Made by a program: the position numbers and the translations under genes. Below, piece after piece: positions 1-9,517 of a stretch of DNA of 64,000 bases; positions within the stretch are counted from its first letter, which is position 1; the number at the start of each line of letters is the position of its first letter. The notes under the pieces are model-generated. The model was not told the origin of the DNA. It did no database searches and saw only the letters and a list, made by a program, of their open reading frames with translations. This DNA comes from JACCVL01 sp963695375 (GTDB taxonomy: Bacteria > Actinomycetota > Actinomycetes > Propionibacteriales > Nocardioidaceae), in NCBI GenBank assembly GCA_963695375.1, contig OY968767.1, forward strand, positions 2,666,001 to 2,730,000, in the 5' to 3' direction.

Positions 1-1379
1 GCCTGGATGTCGTCCACCTCGTGCGGCTGCACCATCACCCGCAGCTCGCGACCGGCCTGCATGGCGAACACCTTGTCCACGCCGGGCTTGGCCGCCGCGA
101 TCCGCTCCAGTGACTCCAGCCGGCGCACGTACGACTCCAGCGCCTCCCGGCGGGCCCCCGGCCGGCTGCCACTGATCGCGTCGGCGGCCTGGGTGAGCAC
201 CGCCTCGACCGTGCGCGGCTCCACCTCGTTGTGGTGTGCCTCGATCGCGTGCACGACGTCGTCGTTCTCGCCGTGTCGCCGGGCCAGCTCGGCGCCGACG
301 ATGGCGTGGCTGCCCTCGGCCTCGTGGGTGAGTGCCTTGCCGATGTCATGCAGCAGCGCGGCGCGCGCGCAGAGCGCGCGGTCCAGCCCCAGCTCGTCGG
401 CCATCAGCGCGGCCAGGTGCCCGGACTCGATCAGGTGGGCGAGCACGTTCTGCCCGTACGACGTGCGGTAGCGCAGCTGCCCGAGGGTCCGGACCAGCTC
501 GGGATGCAGGTCGGTGATGCCGAACTCGGTGGCGGCGTCCTCGCCGGCCCGCACGCACAGCCGGTCCACGTCGGCCGCGCACCGCGCGTGCACCTCCTCG
601 ATCCGACCGGGGTGGATCCGCCCGTCGGCGACGAGCTCCTCCAGGGTGCGCCGACCGACCTCGCGGCGTACCGGGTCGAAGCAGCTGAGCAGCACCGCCT
701 CCGGGGTGTCGTCGATGATCAGGTTCACCCCGGTGACCTGCTCGAAGGCCCGGACGTTGCGGCCCTCGCGGCCGATGATCCGGCCCTTCATGTCGTCGCT
801 GGGCAGGGGCATCAGCGACACCACCGCCTCAGCGGTCTGTGCGGCGGCCAGCCGCTGGATCGCAGTGGTCAGGATCCGCCGGGCTCGCGCCTCACCGTCC
901 TCCTCCGCGGCCCGCTCGATGTCGCGCACCGCGTGCGCCGCCGCCAGCTTGGCGTCGTGCAGCTGCCCGGCGACCAACTCGGCGCGGGCGTCGCCGGCAC
1001 TGAGCCCGGCCACTCGCTCCAGCTCGGCGGTCCGGGCCGCGGCCAGCTGGGCCAGGTCGTCCTGCCGGCGGCTGAGCTCGGCGGCCAGCTCGTCGAGCGC
1101 GGCAGCGCGCTCCTGCAGCCGCCCGGTCTCGGCCTCGAGCCGCTGCTCGGAGTCCACCAGCCGCTGCTCCGCGTCGGCCAGCCGCTGCTCCCGCAGCTCG
1201 AGCTGCTCACGGAGCCGGCTGGCGGTCTCCGCCCGCTGCCGGGCCAGCTCCGCCTCGGACCGCTCCCGTTGCTGAGCGGCCTCGGATCGGGCGGCGGCGG
1301 TCCGGCGCACCATGACCCCGGCGACCAGCACCAGCACGACGAGGGACACCAGCGGGACGAGCTCCACGGCCGTGTCCAT
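1..1379 (-). CDS. rny: Ribonuclease Y, 3' end cut off by the window edge
   Basis: Membrane-anchored endoribonuclease of mRNA turnover. Reading the minus strand from ATG at 1379, 459 residues are visible and the frame is still open at base 1, so roughly the last 50 residues lie outside the window. An N-terminal membrane helix (about 7-24) is followed by a long charged coiled coil (about 30-185). The KH domain has GRIIGREGRN at about 199-208, and the HD domain carries the metal-binding HDIGK near residue 344. A GGAGG lies 5 bases before the ATG. recX lies upstream on the same strand after a 244-base gap in which I see no gene. The domain order is diagnostic. Confidence 0.93.
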   Translation of the reverse strand, partial: MDTAVELVPLVSLVVLVLVAGVMVRRTAAARSEAAQQRERSEAELARQRAETASRLREQLELREQRLADAEQRLVDSEQRLEAETGRLQERAAALDELAAELSRRQDDLAQLAAARTAELERVAGLSAGDARAELVAGQLHDAKLAAAHAVRDIERAAEEDGEARARRILTTAIQRLAAAQTAEAVVSLMPLPSDDMKGRIIGREGRNVRAFEQVTGVNLIIDDTPEAVLLSCFDPVRREVGRRTLEELVADGRIHPGRIEEVHARCAADVDRLCVRAGEDAATEFGITDLHPELVRTLGQLRYRTSYGQNVLAHLIESGHLAALMADELGLDRALCARAALLHDIGKALTHEAEGSHAIVGAELARRHGENDDVVHAIEAHHNEVEPRTVEAVLTQAADAISGSRPGARREALESYVRRLESLERIAAAKPGVDKVFAMQAGRELRVMVQPHEVDDIQ

Positions 1380-1623
1380 TGTCGCCTCCGTGCTGCTCAG
1401 CCCGGCGGAGGTCCGCAAGGTCGGCGAGGGGAGCCGCACGTCATCGACACCGTCCCGGTCAGCGAGCGGTGCTGCGCCGACCAGAGCGCGCTCTCCGGCC
1501 ACGGTCCGACCGGTCCTGCCGTCAGCACGTCCGGACCGCGAACGGGCCGGACGAGTGTCGTGCTATCGCGTACGCCGCCCGAGGACGGCGGTTCCCTTCG
1601 GTCCTGTCACGGTAGGTCCGGCA

Positions 1624-2172
1624 TCAGGGCAGGTCAAGCGACCTGTCGGCAGCCGGCGCTTCGGTGTCGTCGCGTTCGCCCAGGACGTCGCGGACGACCG
1701 CGGCCGCCGTGCCCGGCCCGTGCCCGCGGCGGGCCAGCAGGCCGATCAGCCGGCGTTCCGCCCGCGCCCGGTCCAGCCCGCGCACCGACGGCAGCCGGTG
1801 CTCGACCAGGCGGCGGGCGGCCGCCCGCTCGTCGTCATCGTCGACCGCGGCGACCGCCTCCCGCGCCAGCACGTCGTCCACACCCTTGCGCCGCAGCTCG
1901 TGCACCAGGGCTCGCCGACCGAGTCCGCGATCACGATGCCGGGACTCCACCCATGCGGTGGCGAAGGCCGCGTCGTCGACCAGACCGACCTCCTCGAACC
2001 GGTCCAGAACGCGGGCGGCGACGTCACCAGGCACCCGTCGCCGGGCCAGCGCCTCGGCCAGCTCGCTCCTCGTCCGCGGCCGGTCGGTGAGCCGGCGCAG
2101 CAGGATCTGCCGGGCCACCCCCTCGGGATCCTCCGGTGGACCCTCGGCGCCGGGGTCGTCGGGCGGGGTCAC
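1624..2172 (-). CDS. recX: Regulatory protein RecX
   Basis: Small RecA-binding modulator that caps or inhibits RecA filaments. The GTG at 2172 gives 182 residues, typical for actinobacterial RecX. It has the usual three-helix repeats, including LARRRVPGDVAARVLDRFEE and a stretch around GLVDDAAFATAWV, and a basic-helical C-terminal half. It starts 2 bases after the recA stop, so it is almost certainly co-transcribed with recA and shares its damage control. A longer open frame extends back into recA but is only an out-of-frame overlap. Family assignment rests on position and the RecX-like sequence. Confidence 0.92.
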   Translation of the reverse strand: MTPPDDPGAEGPPEDPEGVARQILLRRLTDRPRTRSELAEALARRRVPGDVAARVLDRFEEVGLVDDAAFATAWVESRHRDRGLGRRALVHELRRKGVDDVLAREAVAAVDDDDERAAARRLVEHRLPSVRGLDRARAERRLIGLLARRGHGPGTAAAVVRDVLGERDDTEAPAADRSLDLP

Positions 2173-2174
2173 GC

Positions 2175-3224
<1,050 letters not shown>

Positions 3225-3290
3225 CTGCCCCACCTCGGGTCGTGTCCTCACCGGACGGTGTCTGAGAGTCGGTCTCGTCCCTCACCGAGA

Positions 3291-3313
3291 AACCTAGGAG
3301 CCGCCACCGACAG
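3291..3313 (-). promoter_or_regulatory. RecA-NDp (PafBC-type) promoter of recA
   Basis: On the minus strand the sequence reads TGTCGGTGG, then 7 bases, then TAGGTT. This closely matches the actinobacterial RecA-NDp consensus, a TTGTCRGTGG block followed by TAGNNT, which drives LexA-independent DNA-damage induction through PafBC. The expected transcription start lies about 60 bases before the recA ATG. The assignment comes from the consensus as I remember it; exact spacing should be checked. Confidence 0.7.
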
Positions 3314-3380
3314 CCCAGGTGGACCGGGCCGGGGCCGGGGACGACGGGCGGGTCTCGCGGCGTCTGTGCACAGGTTAGAC

Positions 3381-3394
3381 CGAACACCTGTTCG
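3381..3394. promoter_or_regulatory. LexA (SOS) box upstream of recA
   Basis: CGAACACCTGTTCG is a perfect CGAAC-N4-GTTCG palindrome, the Gram-positive/actinobacterial LexA operator. It lies about 157 bases before the recA start and about 80 bases upstream of the RecA-NDp promoter, between recA and the end of the preceding minus-strand gene. It implies a second, LexA-controlled promoter for recA-recX. Confidence 0.8.
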
Positions 3395-3395
3395 A

Positions 3396-3836
3396 TCAGC
3401 GGGCGACACGCCGGGACCGGCGCAGCAGCGCGGCCGCGGCGACGAGCGCGGCCGTGACCGCGGTGAGGACCGTCCAGCTGGCCAGATAGGGCCGGTCCAG
3501 CAGCGTCGGATTGTCCGGCAGGGCGCCGAACTCGCCGAGCACCGGGATCGCCAGCAGCGTCAGGCTCCCCCACACGATCACCGCCACCGCCACCGGCGCC
3601 CGCCAGGCGGGAGCCACCGCCCGGGCGAGCAGCAGTCCGCCGACGACGAGCAGCGGGGACAGCACCGCGTCGTGCAGCAGCACCCCGGCGGCCAGCCAGA
3701 GCCCGAGCGAGGGCGCGTCGTCCCGCTGCGCCCAGAGCAGCCAGCCGCCGTACGCGGCGGCGGCCAGCCCGACCGCACCGGCCACGAGCCGGAGCGGACC
3801 GACGCCGGCGGAACGGCTCCCGCGGTCGGTGCTCAC
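3396..3836 (-). CDS. Small integral membrane protein
   Basis: Unrecognised 146-residue protein with about four predicted membrane helices (around 16-32, 44-62, 64-100 and 117-137) and an Arg-rich C-terminus. The GTG start at 3836 overlaps the stop of the cytochrome b/molybdopterin gene by 4 bases, so it is the last gene of the operon that begins at 8462. It may be an accessory membrane subunit of that redox protein, but nothing in the sequence proves this. Confidence 0.8.
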   Translation of the reverse strand: MSTDRGSRSAGVGPLRLVAGAVGLAAAAYGGWLLWAQRDDAPSLGLWLAAGVLLHDAVLSPLLVVGGLLLARAVAPAWRAPVAVAVIVWGSLTLLAIPVLGEFGALPDNPTLLDRPYLASWTVLTAVTAALVAAAALLRRSRRVAR

Positions 3837-5197
3837 GTGGCCACCTCGATCCGGGAGACCCACTTGGTCTGCAGGACGCCGGGCCGGTTGGGGGCGATGA
3901 TGCGGCACGGGAAGCCGTGGTCGATGTGCAGGGGCTCGCCGTGCAGCCGCAGGGCGAGCAGCGTGTCCGGGTCCGCGCACACGTTGGCGGGCAGTTCGCT
4001 GGTCCCGAAGGCGTAGCGGGTCTGCAACGAGCTGACGGCGAGGTCGGACGCCGGCGCCCCGACCAGCGCCAGCAGGTCCACGACGCGCACGCCGGTCCAG
4101 ACTCCGGACGCGCTCCACCCCTCGACGCAGGCGATCGGCAGCGACGCGGTGTGCTGCGGCAACGCCTCGAGGTCGGCCCGGGTCAGCTCGACCGAGCGGT
4201 CCCCGTTGACCACGGTCAACCGGAAGTCCGGGGCGAGCGCGGCCGGCAGGACGCCCGCGCGCTCGGCGGAGCGGTTGATCGGCACCCCCTGCGGGCCGTC
4301 GCCGGAGCGGACTCCGAAGATCGACAGCTGCCGCAGCCAGGGGACGGTGCCCCCGGCGGCGGTGGTCACCGCGGCGACCCCCGCGGCTGCCCAGGTGGTC
4401 CGGAGCAGCGTGCGGCGGCTGAGGCCGGCCGCGACCCGCCCGACCGGCTCGGGCGCAGGCTTGGTGTCGGCGGGCTCGGTGCCGGCGGGCTCGGTGCCGG
4501 CGGGCTCGGTGCCGGCGGGCTCGGTGCCGGCGGGCTCGGTGCCGCCGACACCAGCGTCCTGCGGGTCGTCGCCGGCCTGCGCGTCGCCGGCCTGCTCCGG
4601 CTCGCTCTCCGCGGGGACCCGCGGCCCGTCGTCCAGCTCGACCGGTCCGGTCAGCGACCGGCGGATCACCGGCAGCTTGACCGCGACGTGCACGAGCACC
4701 GAGCCGATCGCCAGCCAGCCGACCGCGTAGTGGGCGTCCCGGAAGCCGAACGCCCACGGGTACCACTGCGACGAGTTCATCAGCCCGGTGACGAGCTGGA
4801 ACAGCGCGCTGGCGACCAGCAGCCCGATCGAGCCGCGCTCCAGCACGTGCACGAGCACGGTGCCGGGCGGGCGACGCGGGACCATCTGGAACAGCCGCGG
4901 ATAGACCGACCAGAGCTTCACCAGCAGCAGCGGGACCGCGGCGCTGCCGGCCGTGACATGCAGCCCCTGGGTCACCCGGTAGCCCCAGGACGGGCTGGTC
5001 GGCCAGGCCAGCCAGCCGGGGATGTCCTGGCCCCAGTGCGACCAGAGCCCGGTCAGGAACGCGACCCCGAAGCAGATGCCCAGCCACAGTCCGACCCGCG
5101 CGGTCACGGCCTGGCTGCGCAGGGCGGTGGAGAAGTCCGCCGGTGTCGGCGGCAGCGACGGCAGCAGTCGGCGCAGGCGGGAGCGGGCGGGGATCAC
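3833..5197 (-). CDS. Cytochrome b-like membrane domain fused to sulfite-oxidase-fold molybdopterin protein
   Basis: About 454 residues. The N-terminal half has four hydrophobic helices with spaced histidines (GLWSHWGQ, TQGLHVTAGS, FRDAHYAVGW, VLVHVAVKLP), as in formate-dehydrogenase-gamma/b561-type haem b proteins. A linker with five 5-residue TEPAG repeats follows. After a further hydrophobic stretch comes a SUOX-type molybdopterin domain; Cys357 in IACVEGWS is the expected Mo ligand and HGFPCRIIAPNRPG is the family's signature region. This suggests an extracytoplasmic reductase or oxidase wired to the membrane quinone pool; the substrate is unknown. The GTG at 5197 is chosen; a GTG at 5203 is also possible. 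Confidence 0.85.
   Translation of the reverse strand: MIPARSRLRRLLPSLPPTPADFSTALRSQAVTARVGLWLGICFGVAFLTGLWSHWGQDIPGWLAWPTSPSWGYRVTQGLHVTAGSAAVPLLLVKLWSVYPRLFQMVPRRPPGTVLVHVLERGSIGLLVASALFQLVTGLMNSSQWYPWAFGFRDAHYAVGWLAIGSVLVHVAVKLPVIRRSLTGPVELDDGPRVPAESEPEQAGDAQAGDDPQDAGVGGTEPAGTEPAGTEPAGTEPAGTEPADTKPAPEPVGRVAAGLSRRTLLRTTWAAAGVAAVTTAAGGTVPWLRQLSIFGVRSGDGPQGVPINRSAERAGVLPAALAPDFRLTVVNGDRSVELTRADLEALPQHTASLPIACVEGWSASGVWTGVRVVDLLALVGAPASDLAVSSLQTRYAFGTSELPANVCADPDTLLALRLHGEPLHIDHGFPCRIIAPNRPGVLQTKWVSRIEVAT
4471..4545 (-). repeat. 15-bp tandem repeat, five units, in coding sequence
   Basis: Five consecutive copies of the 15-base unit CGGGCTCGGTGCCGG (plus-strand reading), the last diverged. Each encodes TEPAG in the linker between the haem-b-like and molybdopterin domains. 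A length-variable linker created by replication slippage is the simplest reading. Confidence 0.95.
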
Positions 5198-5217
5198 CCG
5201 CACCAGCCTGCCACGCG

Positions 5218-5892
5218 TCAGCGCGCGAACCCCGTCGCGTCGAGCGCCGCGACCGCGCCGGCGAAGCGGGAGTGCGGCGCCACCGCCGCGACCGACCGGG
5301 CGTCCTCCCACGTATCCACGTCGCGCAGCGGGGGCAGCAGGTGGACCTCCGCGCCGCAGCCGCGCAGCGCGGCCAGGGTGCGCTCCCCCGTGTCCGGCTC
5401 GGACATCGGCACCGCGCGCAGCGCCTCCGCCCAGCCCGCGTCGCGGACCGCGAGGCCCCACCAGCCGCCGTCCTCGGCTGGCCCGAGGACGGCGTCGACC
5501 TCGGCGGCGGTCCGCAGCGACTCGGCGATCAGCGCCGCCGACAGCTGCGGGGTGTCCATGCCGACCTGGAGGATCGGGGCGTCGCCGTCGACCAGCTCGC
5601 GCGCGTCCGCGTGCGCCGACGCCAGCCGGTGGGCGAAGCCGTCGCCGCGCTGGGGGAACACCTCGGCGCCGGCCAGCGCGGCCCGCACTTCCTCGCCGCC
5701 GGCGGCCGCGTCCAGGTCACCGGTCAGAGCGACCAGCAGCCGGGCGCCCGCGGCCGGCACCTGGTGCAGCACGTCGAGCAGCGCTGCCGCGGCCAGCTCG
5801 GCGGCCGCCTGGTCGCCGACGGCGCCGGCGAGCCGGGTCTTCGCCAGCCCCGGGACGGGTGCCTTCGCGACGACCAGCACCGCGCCGGTCAC
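5218..5892 (-). CDS. DUF2064 family GT-A fold protein (TIGR04282-like)
   Basis: 224 residues with the start motif AVLVVAKAPVPGLAKTRL typical of the DUF2064/TIGR04282 group, related in fold to CofC/MobA nucleotidyltransferases. The central GMDTPQLSA and GPAEDGGWWGLAV motifs are the expected nucleotide/metal-binding segments. The GTG at 5892 overlaps the stop of the GT2 gene by 4 bases. It sits among an epimerase, a GT2 and a redox protein, a recurrent association that suggests synthesis of a small glycosylated or nucleotide-activated product. The substrate is unknown. Confidence 0.85.
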   Translation of the reverse strand: MTGAVLVVAKAPVPGLAKTRLAGAVGDQAAAELAAAALLDVLHQVPAAGARLLVALTGDLDAAAGGEEVRAALAGAEVFPQRGDGFAHRLASAHADARELVDGDAPILQVGMDTPQLSAALIAESLRTAAEVDAVLGPAEDGGWWGLAVRDAGWAEALRAVPMSEPDTGERTLAALRGCGAEVHLLPPLRDVDTWEDARSVAAVAPHSRFAGAVAALDATGFAR

Positions 5893-6545
5893 GACAGCAC
5901 CGACGCGAAGTCCCGCAACGCCCGGACGGTGCCGACCACGCTCCCGGACACCTTCGACCTGGTGCCCTCGGCCCGCCGGGCGTACGGCACGTCCACCTCG
6001 GCCACGGTCCACCCGGCCCGCCCGGCCCGCAGCAGCAGCTCCAGCGGGTAGCCGAAACGCCGGTCTTCGATCCCGAGGTCCAGCAGGTCGGTGCGCCGGC
6101 AGACCCGGATCGGGGCGATGTCGTGCACCGGCAGGCCGGTGACCTTCCGGATCCGCGCGGACAGCAGCCGGTTGCCCGCCCGGGCGTGCCACGGCCAGGC
6201 GCGGGTGTCGGTGGGCCGGCGGCGGCCGACGGCCATCGTGGCGGCTCCGCTCTCGACCAGGTCGGCGAGCCGGACCAGGTCGGCCGGGTCCAGCGACCCG
6301 TCGCCGTCGACGACGCCGACCAGCGGGGCGCGAGCGGCCAGGACGCCGGCGTGCACCGCCGCTCCGTAGCCCGGCCGGGGCTCGGTCACCACCTCGGCGC
6401 CGAGGCTCCGAGCCACCTCGGCGGTGCCGTCCGTCGAACCGTTGTCCACCACGATCGCCCGCAACCCGTCCGGCAACCGGCCCAGCACGCCCGGCAGCGC
6501 CAGCGCCTCGTCCCGGCAGGGCAGCACCACGTCGCAGCGGATCAC
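5889..6545 (-). CDS. Family 2 glycosyltransferase
   Basis: 218-residue soluble GT-A glycosyltransferase of the DPM/ArnC-like group. It has the N-terminal VVLPCRDEALALPGVL, VVDNGSTDGT, and the DxD metal site VVDGDGSLDPADL at about 79-89. It lacks the C-terminal membrane helices of dolichol-phosphate-mannose-synthase-like members. The GTG at 6545 overlaps the epimerase stop by 4 bases. It probably transfers a sugar from a nucleotide-sugar supplied or modified by the neighbouring epimerase. Confidence 0.9.
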   Translation of the reverse strand: MIRCDVVLPCRDEALALPGVLGRLPDGLRAIVVDNGSTDGTAEVARSLGAEVVTEPRPGYGAAVHAGVLAARAPLVGVVDGDGSLDPADLVRLADLVESGAATMAVGRRRPTDTRAWPWHARAGNRLLSARIRKVTGLPVHDIAPIRVCRRTDLLDLGIEDRRFGYPLELLLRAGRAGWTVAEVDVPYARRAEGTRSKVSGSVVGTVRALRDFASVLS

Positions 6546-7587
6546 CGGGTCGGCCGCAACGGTGCGTCGGCGAAGCGGCGCAGGCCGTCCTCGGGGGTGA
6601 CCTCCGCGGTGAAGCCGAGGCCGTGCACGGCCGCCTCGGGCGAGGCGACCACGTGCCGCACGTCGGCCGGCCGATGCTCCCCGGTGACGACGGGGTCGGC
6701 GCCTCCGATCGTCTCGGCCAGCGCGGACGCCAGCTGGCCGATGGTGCGAGGCCGGCCGGAGCAGACGTTGTACGGCGTCACCCCCACCGGATGGTCGGCG
6801 ACCCGCTCGATGGCCGCGAGGTTGGCGCGGGCGACGTCGTCGACGTGCACGAAGTCCCGCATCTGGCCACCGTCCTCGAACACCCGGGCGCGGTCCCCCG
6901 CTCCAGGGCGGACCGGAACACCGCGGCCACGCCCGAGTAGGGGGTGTCGGCGGGCATGTGCGGGCCGTACACGTTGTGGTAGCGCAGCGCCACACAGCGG
7001 CCGGTCTCCAGCGTCGTCCAGGCCTGCGCGTACTGCTCCTGCGCCACCTTCGACACCGCGTACGAGCTGCGCGGGCGGATCGGGGCGGACTCGGGCACCA
7101 GCCCCCACTCCAGCAGCGAGTCGCAGACCGGGCAGCGGGGGTCGAACACGCCGGCCTCGAGGTCGGCCGGCTGCCGCGGCCGCGGATCCACGTCGCCGTG
7201 CTGGATGCAGGTGTAGCGCCCCTCGCCGTAGACCACCATCGAGGAGGCCAGCACCAGCCGGTCGACGCCGGCCCGGGCCATCGCGGCCAGCAGCACCGCC
7301 GTGCCGAGGTCGTTGTGCGCGGCGTAGCCCGGCAGGTCCTGCGCGTCCACCCCGTTGCCGACCATCGCGGCCTGGTGGCACACCACGTCCACGCCGGGCA
7401 GCAGCTCGTCCAGCCCGGCGTCGTCGCGGACGTCGAGCCGCCGCACGTGCGCAGGCAGGTCCGCGTCCGGCAGGTGCGCCTTGTCGAGCATCGCGTCGAT
7501 CGCCAGCACCTCGTGGCCGTCGTCGCGCAGCAGGGCGGCCACCCGGCCACCGATGAAGCCGGCCGCACCGGTCAGCAGCACCCTCAT
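6542..7587 (-). pseudogene. NAD-dependent epimerase/dehydratase with internal frameshift
   Basis: An extended SDR of the nucleotide-sugar epimerase type. The N-terminal part from ATG 7587 has the NAD site GAAGFIGG, LASSMVVYGEG and the catalytic Tyr-Lys pair in SYAVSKVAQ, plus a CPVC pair. At a run of five C (6895-6899) the frame is lost; the rest, from RVFEDGGQMRDFVHVDDVA to the stop at 6542, continues in another frame. The total length of 1046 bases is one short of a multiple of 3, and adding one base at the run restores a normal protein of about 348 residues. Both halves are well conserved, so a sequencing error or a very recent mutation is likelier than an old pseudogene. The ATG overlaps the phosphorylase stop by 4 bases. 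Confidence 0.85.
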
Positions 7588-8462
7588 GGCAGCTGCACCG
7601 GGAGCGTCATGCCGTCCAGCGCGTGCGGGCAGGCGCAGTCGCGGTCGGCCGGTGCCGCCGCCACCACGTGGTGCAGCAGCGTCCGGAGCCGCTCGGTGTT
7701 CTCCCCGAAGACCCGGAAGACCTCGGCCTGGTCCACGGCGTGGTCGGCGTCGACCCCCGCGTCGACGTCGGTGACCAGCGCGACCGGCGTGTAGCAGAGC
7801 GCCAGCTCCCGGGCGAGCACCGCCTCGGGGTGGCCGGTCATGTTGACGAGCGACCAGCCCTGTGCGGCGTACCACTGCGACTCGGCGCGGGTGGAGAACC
7901 GCGGTCCCTCGATGACCACCATCGCCCCACCGTCGACCAGGCGCTCACCCCGTCGCCGGCTCGCGTCCAGGACGTGCCGGCGCAGCCGCGGGCAGTACGG
8001 GTCGGCGAAGCCGACGTGGCAGGCGCCGGAGTCGAAGTAGGTCTGCACCCGGCCGCTGGTCCGGTCGACCAGTTGGTCCGGCACCACCAGCGCGCCCGGG
8101 CCGAGCTCGGGCGTGAGGCTGCCGACCGCGCACGGGGCGATCACCTGCCGCACCCCGACCGAGCGCAGCGCCCACAGGTTCGCCCGGTAGTTGACCCGGT
8201 GCGCGGGGTAGGCGTGCCCGCTGCCGTGCCTCGGCAGGAACGCGACGCCGCGGCTGCCGCCGTCCGTCGTCAGCCGGCCGATCGACACCGGCGCCGACGG
8301 CGACCCGTACGGGGTGTCCACGTCGACCTCGGTGACGTCGGCGAGGAACTCGTAGAAGCCGGAGCCGCCGATGACCGCGATGTCGGCCGTCCGCGACGGG
8401 TCGCCGGTGTCCCCGGTCCGCCCGACCCGCTCCCCGCCATCGGCTGTGCCCGCTGCGCTCAC
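7584..8462 (-). CDS. mtnP: S-methyl-5'-thioadenosine phosphorylase family protein
   Basis: 292-residue purine nucleoside phosphorylase-type enzyme. It should cleave methylthioadenosine (or a related 6-aminopurine nucleoside) with phosphate, releasing adenine and methylthioribose-1-phosphate. Visible motifs are AVIGGSGFYEF near the N-terminus, FLPRHGSGHAYPAHRVNYR (phosphate binding), NMTGHPEAVLARE and TDVDAG; the Asp pair is expected for 6-amino purines. The GTG start at 8462 carries about 27 extra polar residues. It leads an operon running to 3396. A guanosine/inosine PNP activity cannot be excluded. Confidence 0.85.
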   Translation of the reverse strand: MSAAGTADGGERVGRTGDTGDPSRTADIAVIGGSGFYEFLADVTEVDVDTPYGSPSAPVSIGRLTTDGGSRGVAFLPRHGSGHAYPAHRVNYRANLWALRSVGVRQVIAPCAVGSLTPELGPGALVVPDQLVDRTSGRVQTYFDSGACHVGFADPYCPRLRRHVLDASRRRGERLVDGGAMVVIEGPRFSTRAESQWYAAQGWSLVNMTGHPEAVLARELALCYTPVALVTDVDAGVDADHAVDQAEVFRVFGENTERLRTLLHHVVAAAPADRDCACPHALDGMTLPVQLP

Positions 8463-8527
8463 GCGGTCGAGTCTGCCAGCGCCGCGGCGCTCCGTCCGGC
8501 ACGGGTGCCGCCGCGGCCGCCGGCGCC

Positions 8528-8533
8528 TAGGCT
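8528..8533 (+). promoter_or_regulatory. Leaderless -10 element of the SDR gene
   Basis: TAGGCT ends 6 bases before the GTG at 8540. No Shine-Dalgarno sequence is visible, so transcription probably starts at the start codon itself. Confidence 0.5.
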
Positions 8534-8539
8534 CGAGCC

Positions 8540-9517
8540 GTGCGCCCCACCCACTACCTCGACTGGTTCATGGACAAGAGCGTCGTGCTGGGCTACTCGA
8601 GCATCGGACCGGCCCTGCGGAAGAAGTGGTGGCCGCCGGATCCCGCCCCGGGTGTGCTCGCGGGCCGGCACGTCGTCGTGACCGGGGCCAGCGGCGGGCT
8701 GGGCGCCGCCGCCGCTGCCGGCTGCGCCCGGCTCGGGGCGACCGTGCACCTGGTGGGCCGGACCCGGTCCAAGCTGGACAGCGCCGCGGCGGACATCCGG
8801 GCCGCGGTGGGGGACTCGGGCGAGCTGCTGCCCGAGGTGTGCGACGTGAGCGACCTGGACAGCGTGCGCGCCTACACCGACGAGCTCACCGGGCGGGTGG
8901 ACCGGCTGCACGGGCTGGTGCACAACGCCGGTGTGCTGCCGCCGGAGCGCAAGGAGACGTCGCAGGGGCATGAGCTGGTGTTCGCGACGCACGTCCTCGG
9001 ACCGTGCCTGCTCACCCACCGGCTCCGGAACCTGCTGGCGGCCGACGGCGACGCGCGGGTGGTCTGGGTCTCCTCCGGCGGCATGTACACCCGCCAGCTC
9101 GACTCCAGCGACCTGGAGCGCACCGAGCAGCCCTGGTCCGGGACCGATGCCTACGCCCGCACCAAGCGGATGCAGGTCGTGCTCGCGCAGATGTGGGCCG
9201 ACCGGCTGCGGGTCGACCACGTCGCCGTGCATGCGATGCATCCCGGCTGGGCCGACACACCCGGGATCGCGGACTCGCTGCCCGGCTTCCACCGGCTGGT
9301 CCGGCCGCTGCTCCGGTCGTCCGAGCAGGGCGCGGACACGGTGGTGTGGCTGGTCGCAGGCAACGGCGGGTCGGTGACGGCCGGGGCCAGCGGGGTGTTC
9401 TGGAGCGATCGCCGGCCCCGCCCGCTGGCGTACGCGCCGTGGCAGAAGGAGGGGGTCAGCGAACGGGCCCGGCTGTGGGACGCGGTCAGCACGGCGATCG
9501 GGGTCGACGCGACGTGA
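8540..9517 (+). CDS. Short-chain dehydrogenase/reductase (DHRS12/retinol dehydrogenase-like)
   Basis: 325-residue NAD(P)-dependent oxidoreductase. An unusual roughly 40-residue N-terminal extension (MRPTHYLDWFMDKS) precedes the Rossmann motif TGASGGLG. The HNAG motif is present, as are the catalytic Ser in WVSSGGMYT and the Tyr-Lys pair in YARTKRMQ. The extension and C-terminal length resemble the DHRS12 group rather than FabG-type SDRs. It is divergent from the MtnP-like operon and overlaps the next gene by 4 bases. The substrate is unknown; a lipid or isoprenoid alcohol/ketone is plausible. Confidence 0.88.
   Translation: MRPTHYLDWFMDKSVVLGYSSIGPALRKKWWPPDPAPGVLAGRHVVVTGASGGLGAAAAAGCARLGATVHLVGRTRSKLDSAAADIRAAVGDSGELLPEVCDVSDLDSVRAYTDELTGRVDRLHGLVHNAGVLPPERKETSQGHELVFATHVLGPCLLTHRLRNLLAADGDARVVWVSSGGMYTRQLDSSDLERTEQPWSGTDAYARTKRMQVVLAQMWADRLRVDHVAVHAMHPGWADTPGIADSLPGFHRLVRPLLRSSEQGADTVVWLVAGNGGSVTAGASGVFWSDRRPRPLAYAPWQKEGVSERARLWDAVSTAIGVDAT

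Noticed and set aside
1380..1623. Small gene or RNA between recX and rny
   Set aside because: No conserved frame or obvious structure; a TTGACC-17-TACCGT pair could be a promoter for rny but is too weak to call.
231..2090. Long plus-strand open frame opposite rny and recX
   Set aside because: Its sequence is His/Gln/Gly/Pro-rich shadow coding typical of the opposite strand in high-GC DNA; rny and recX on the minus strand are clear.
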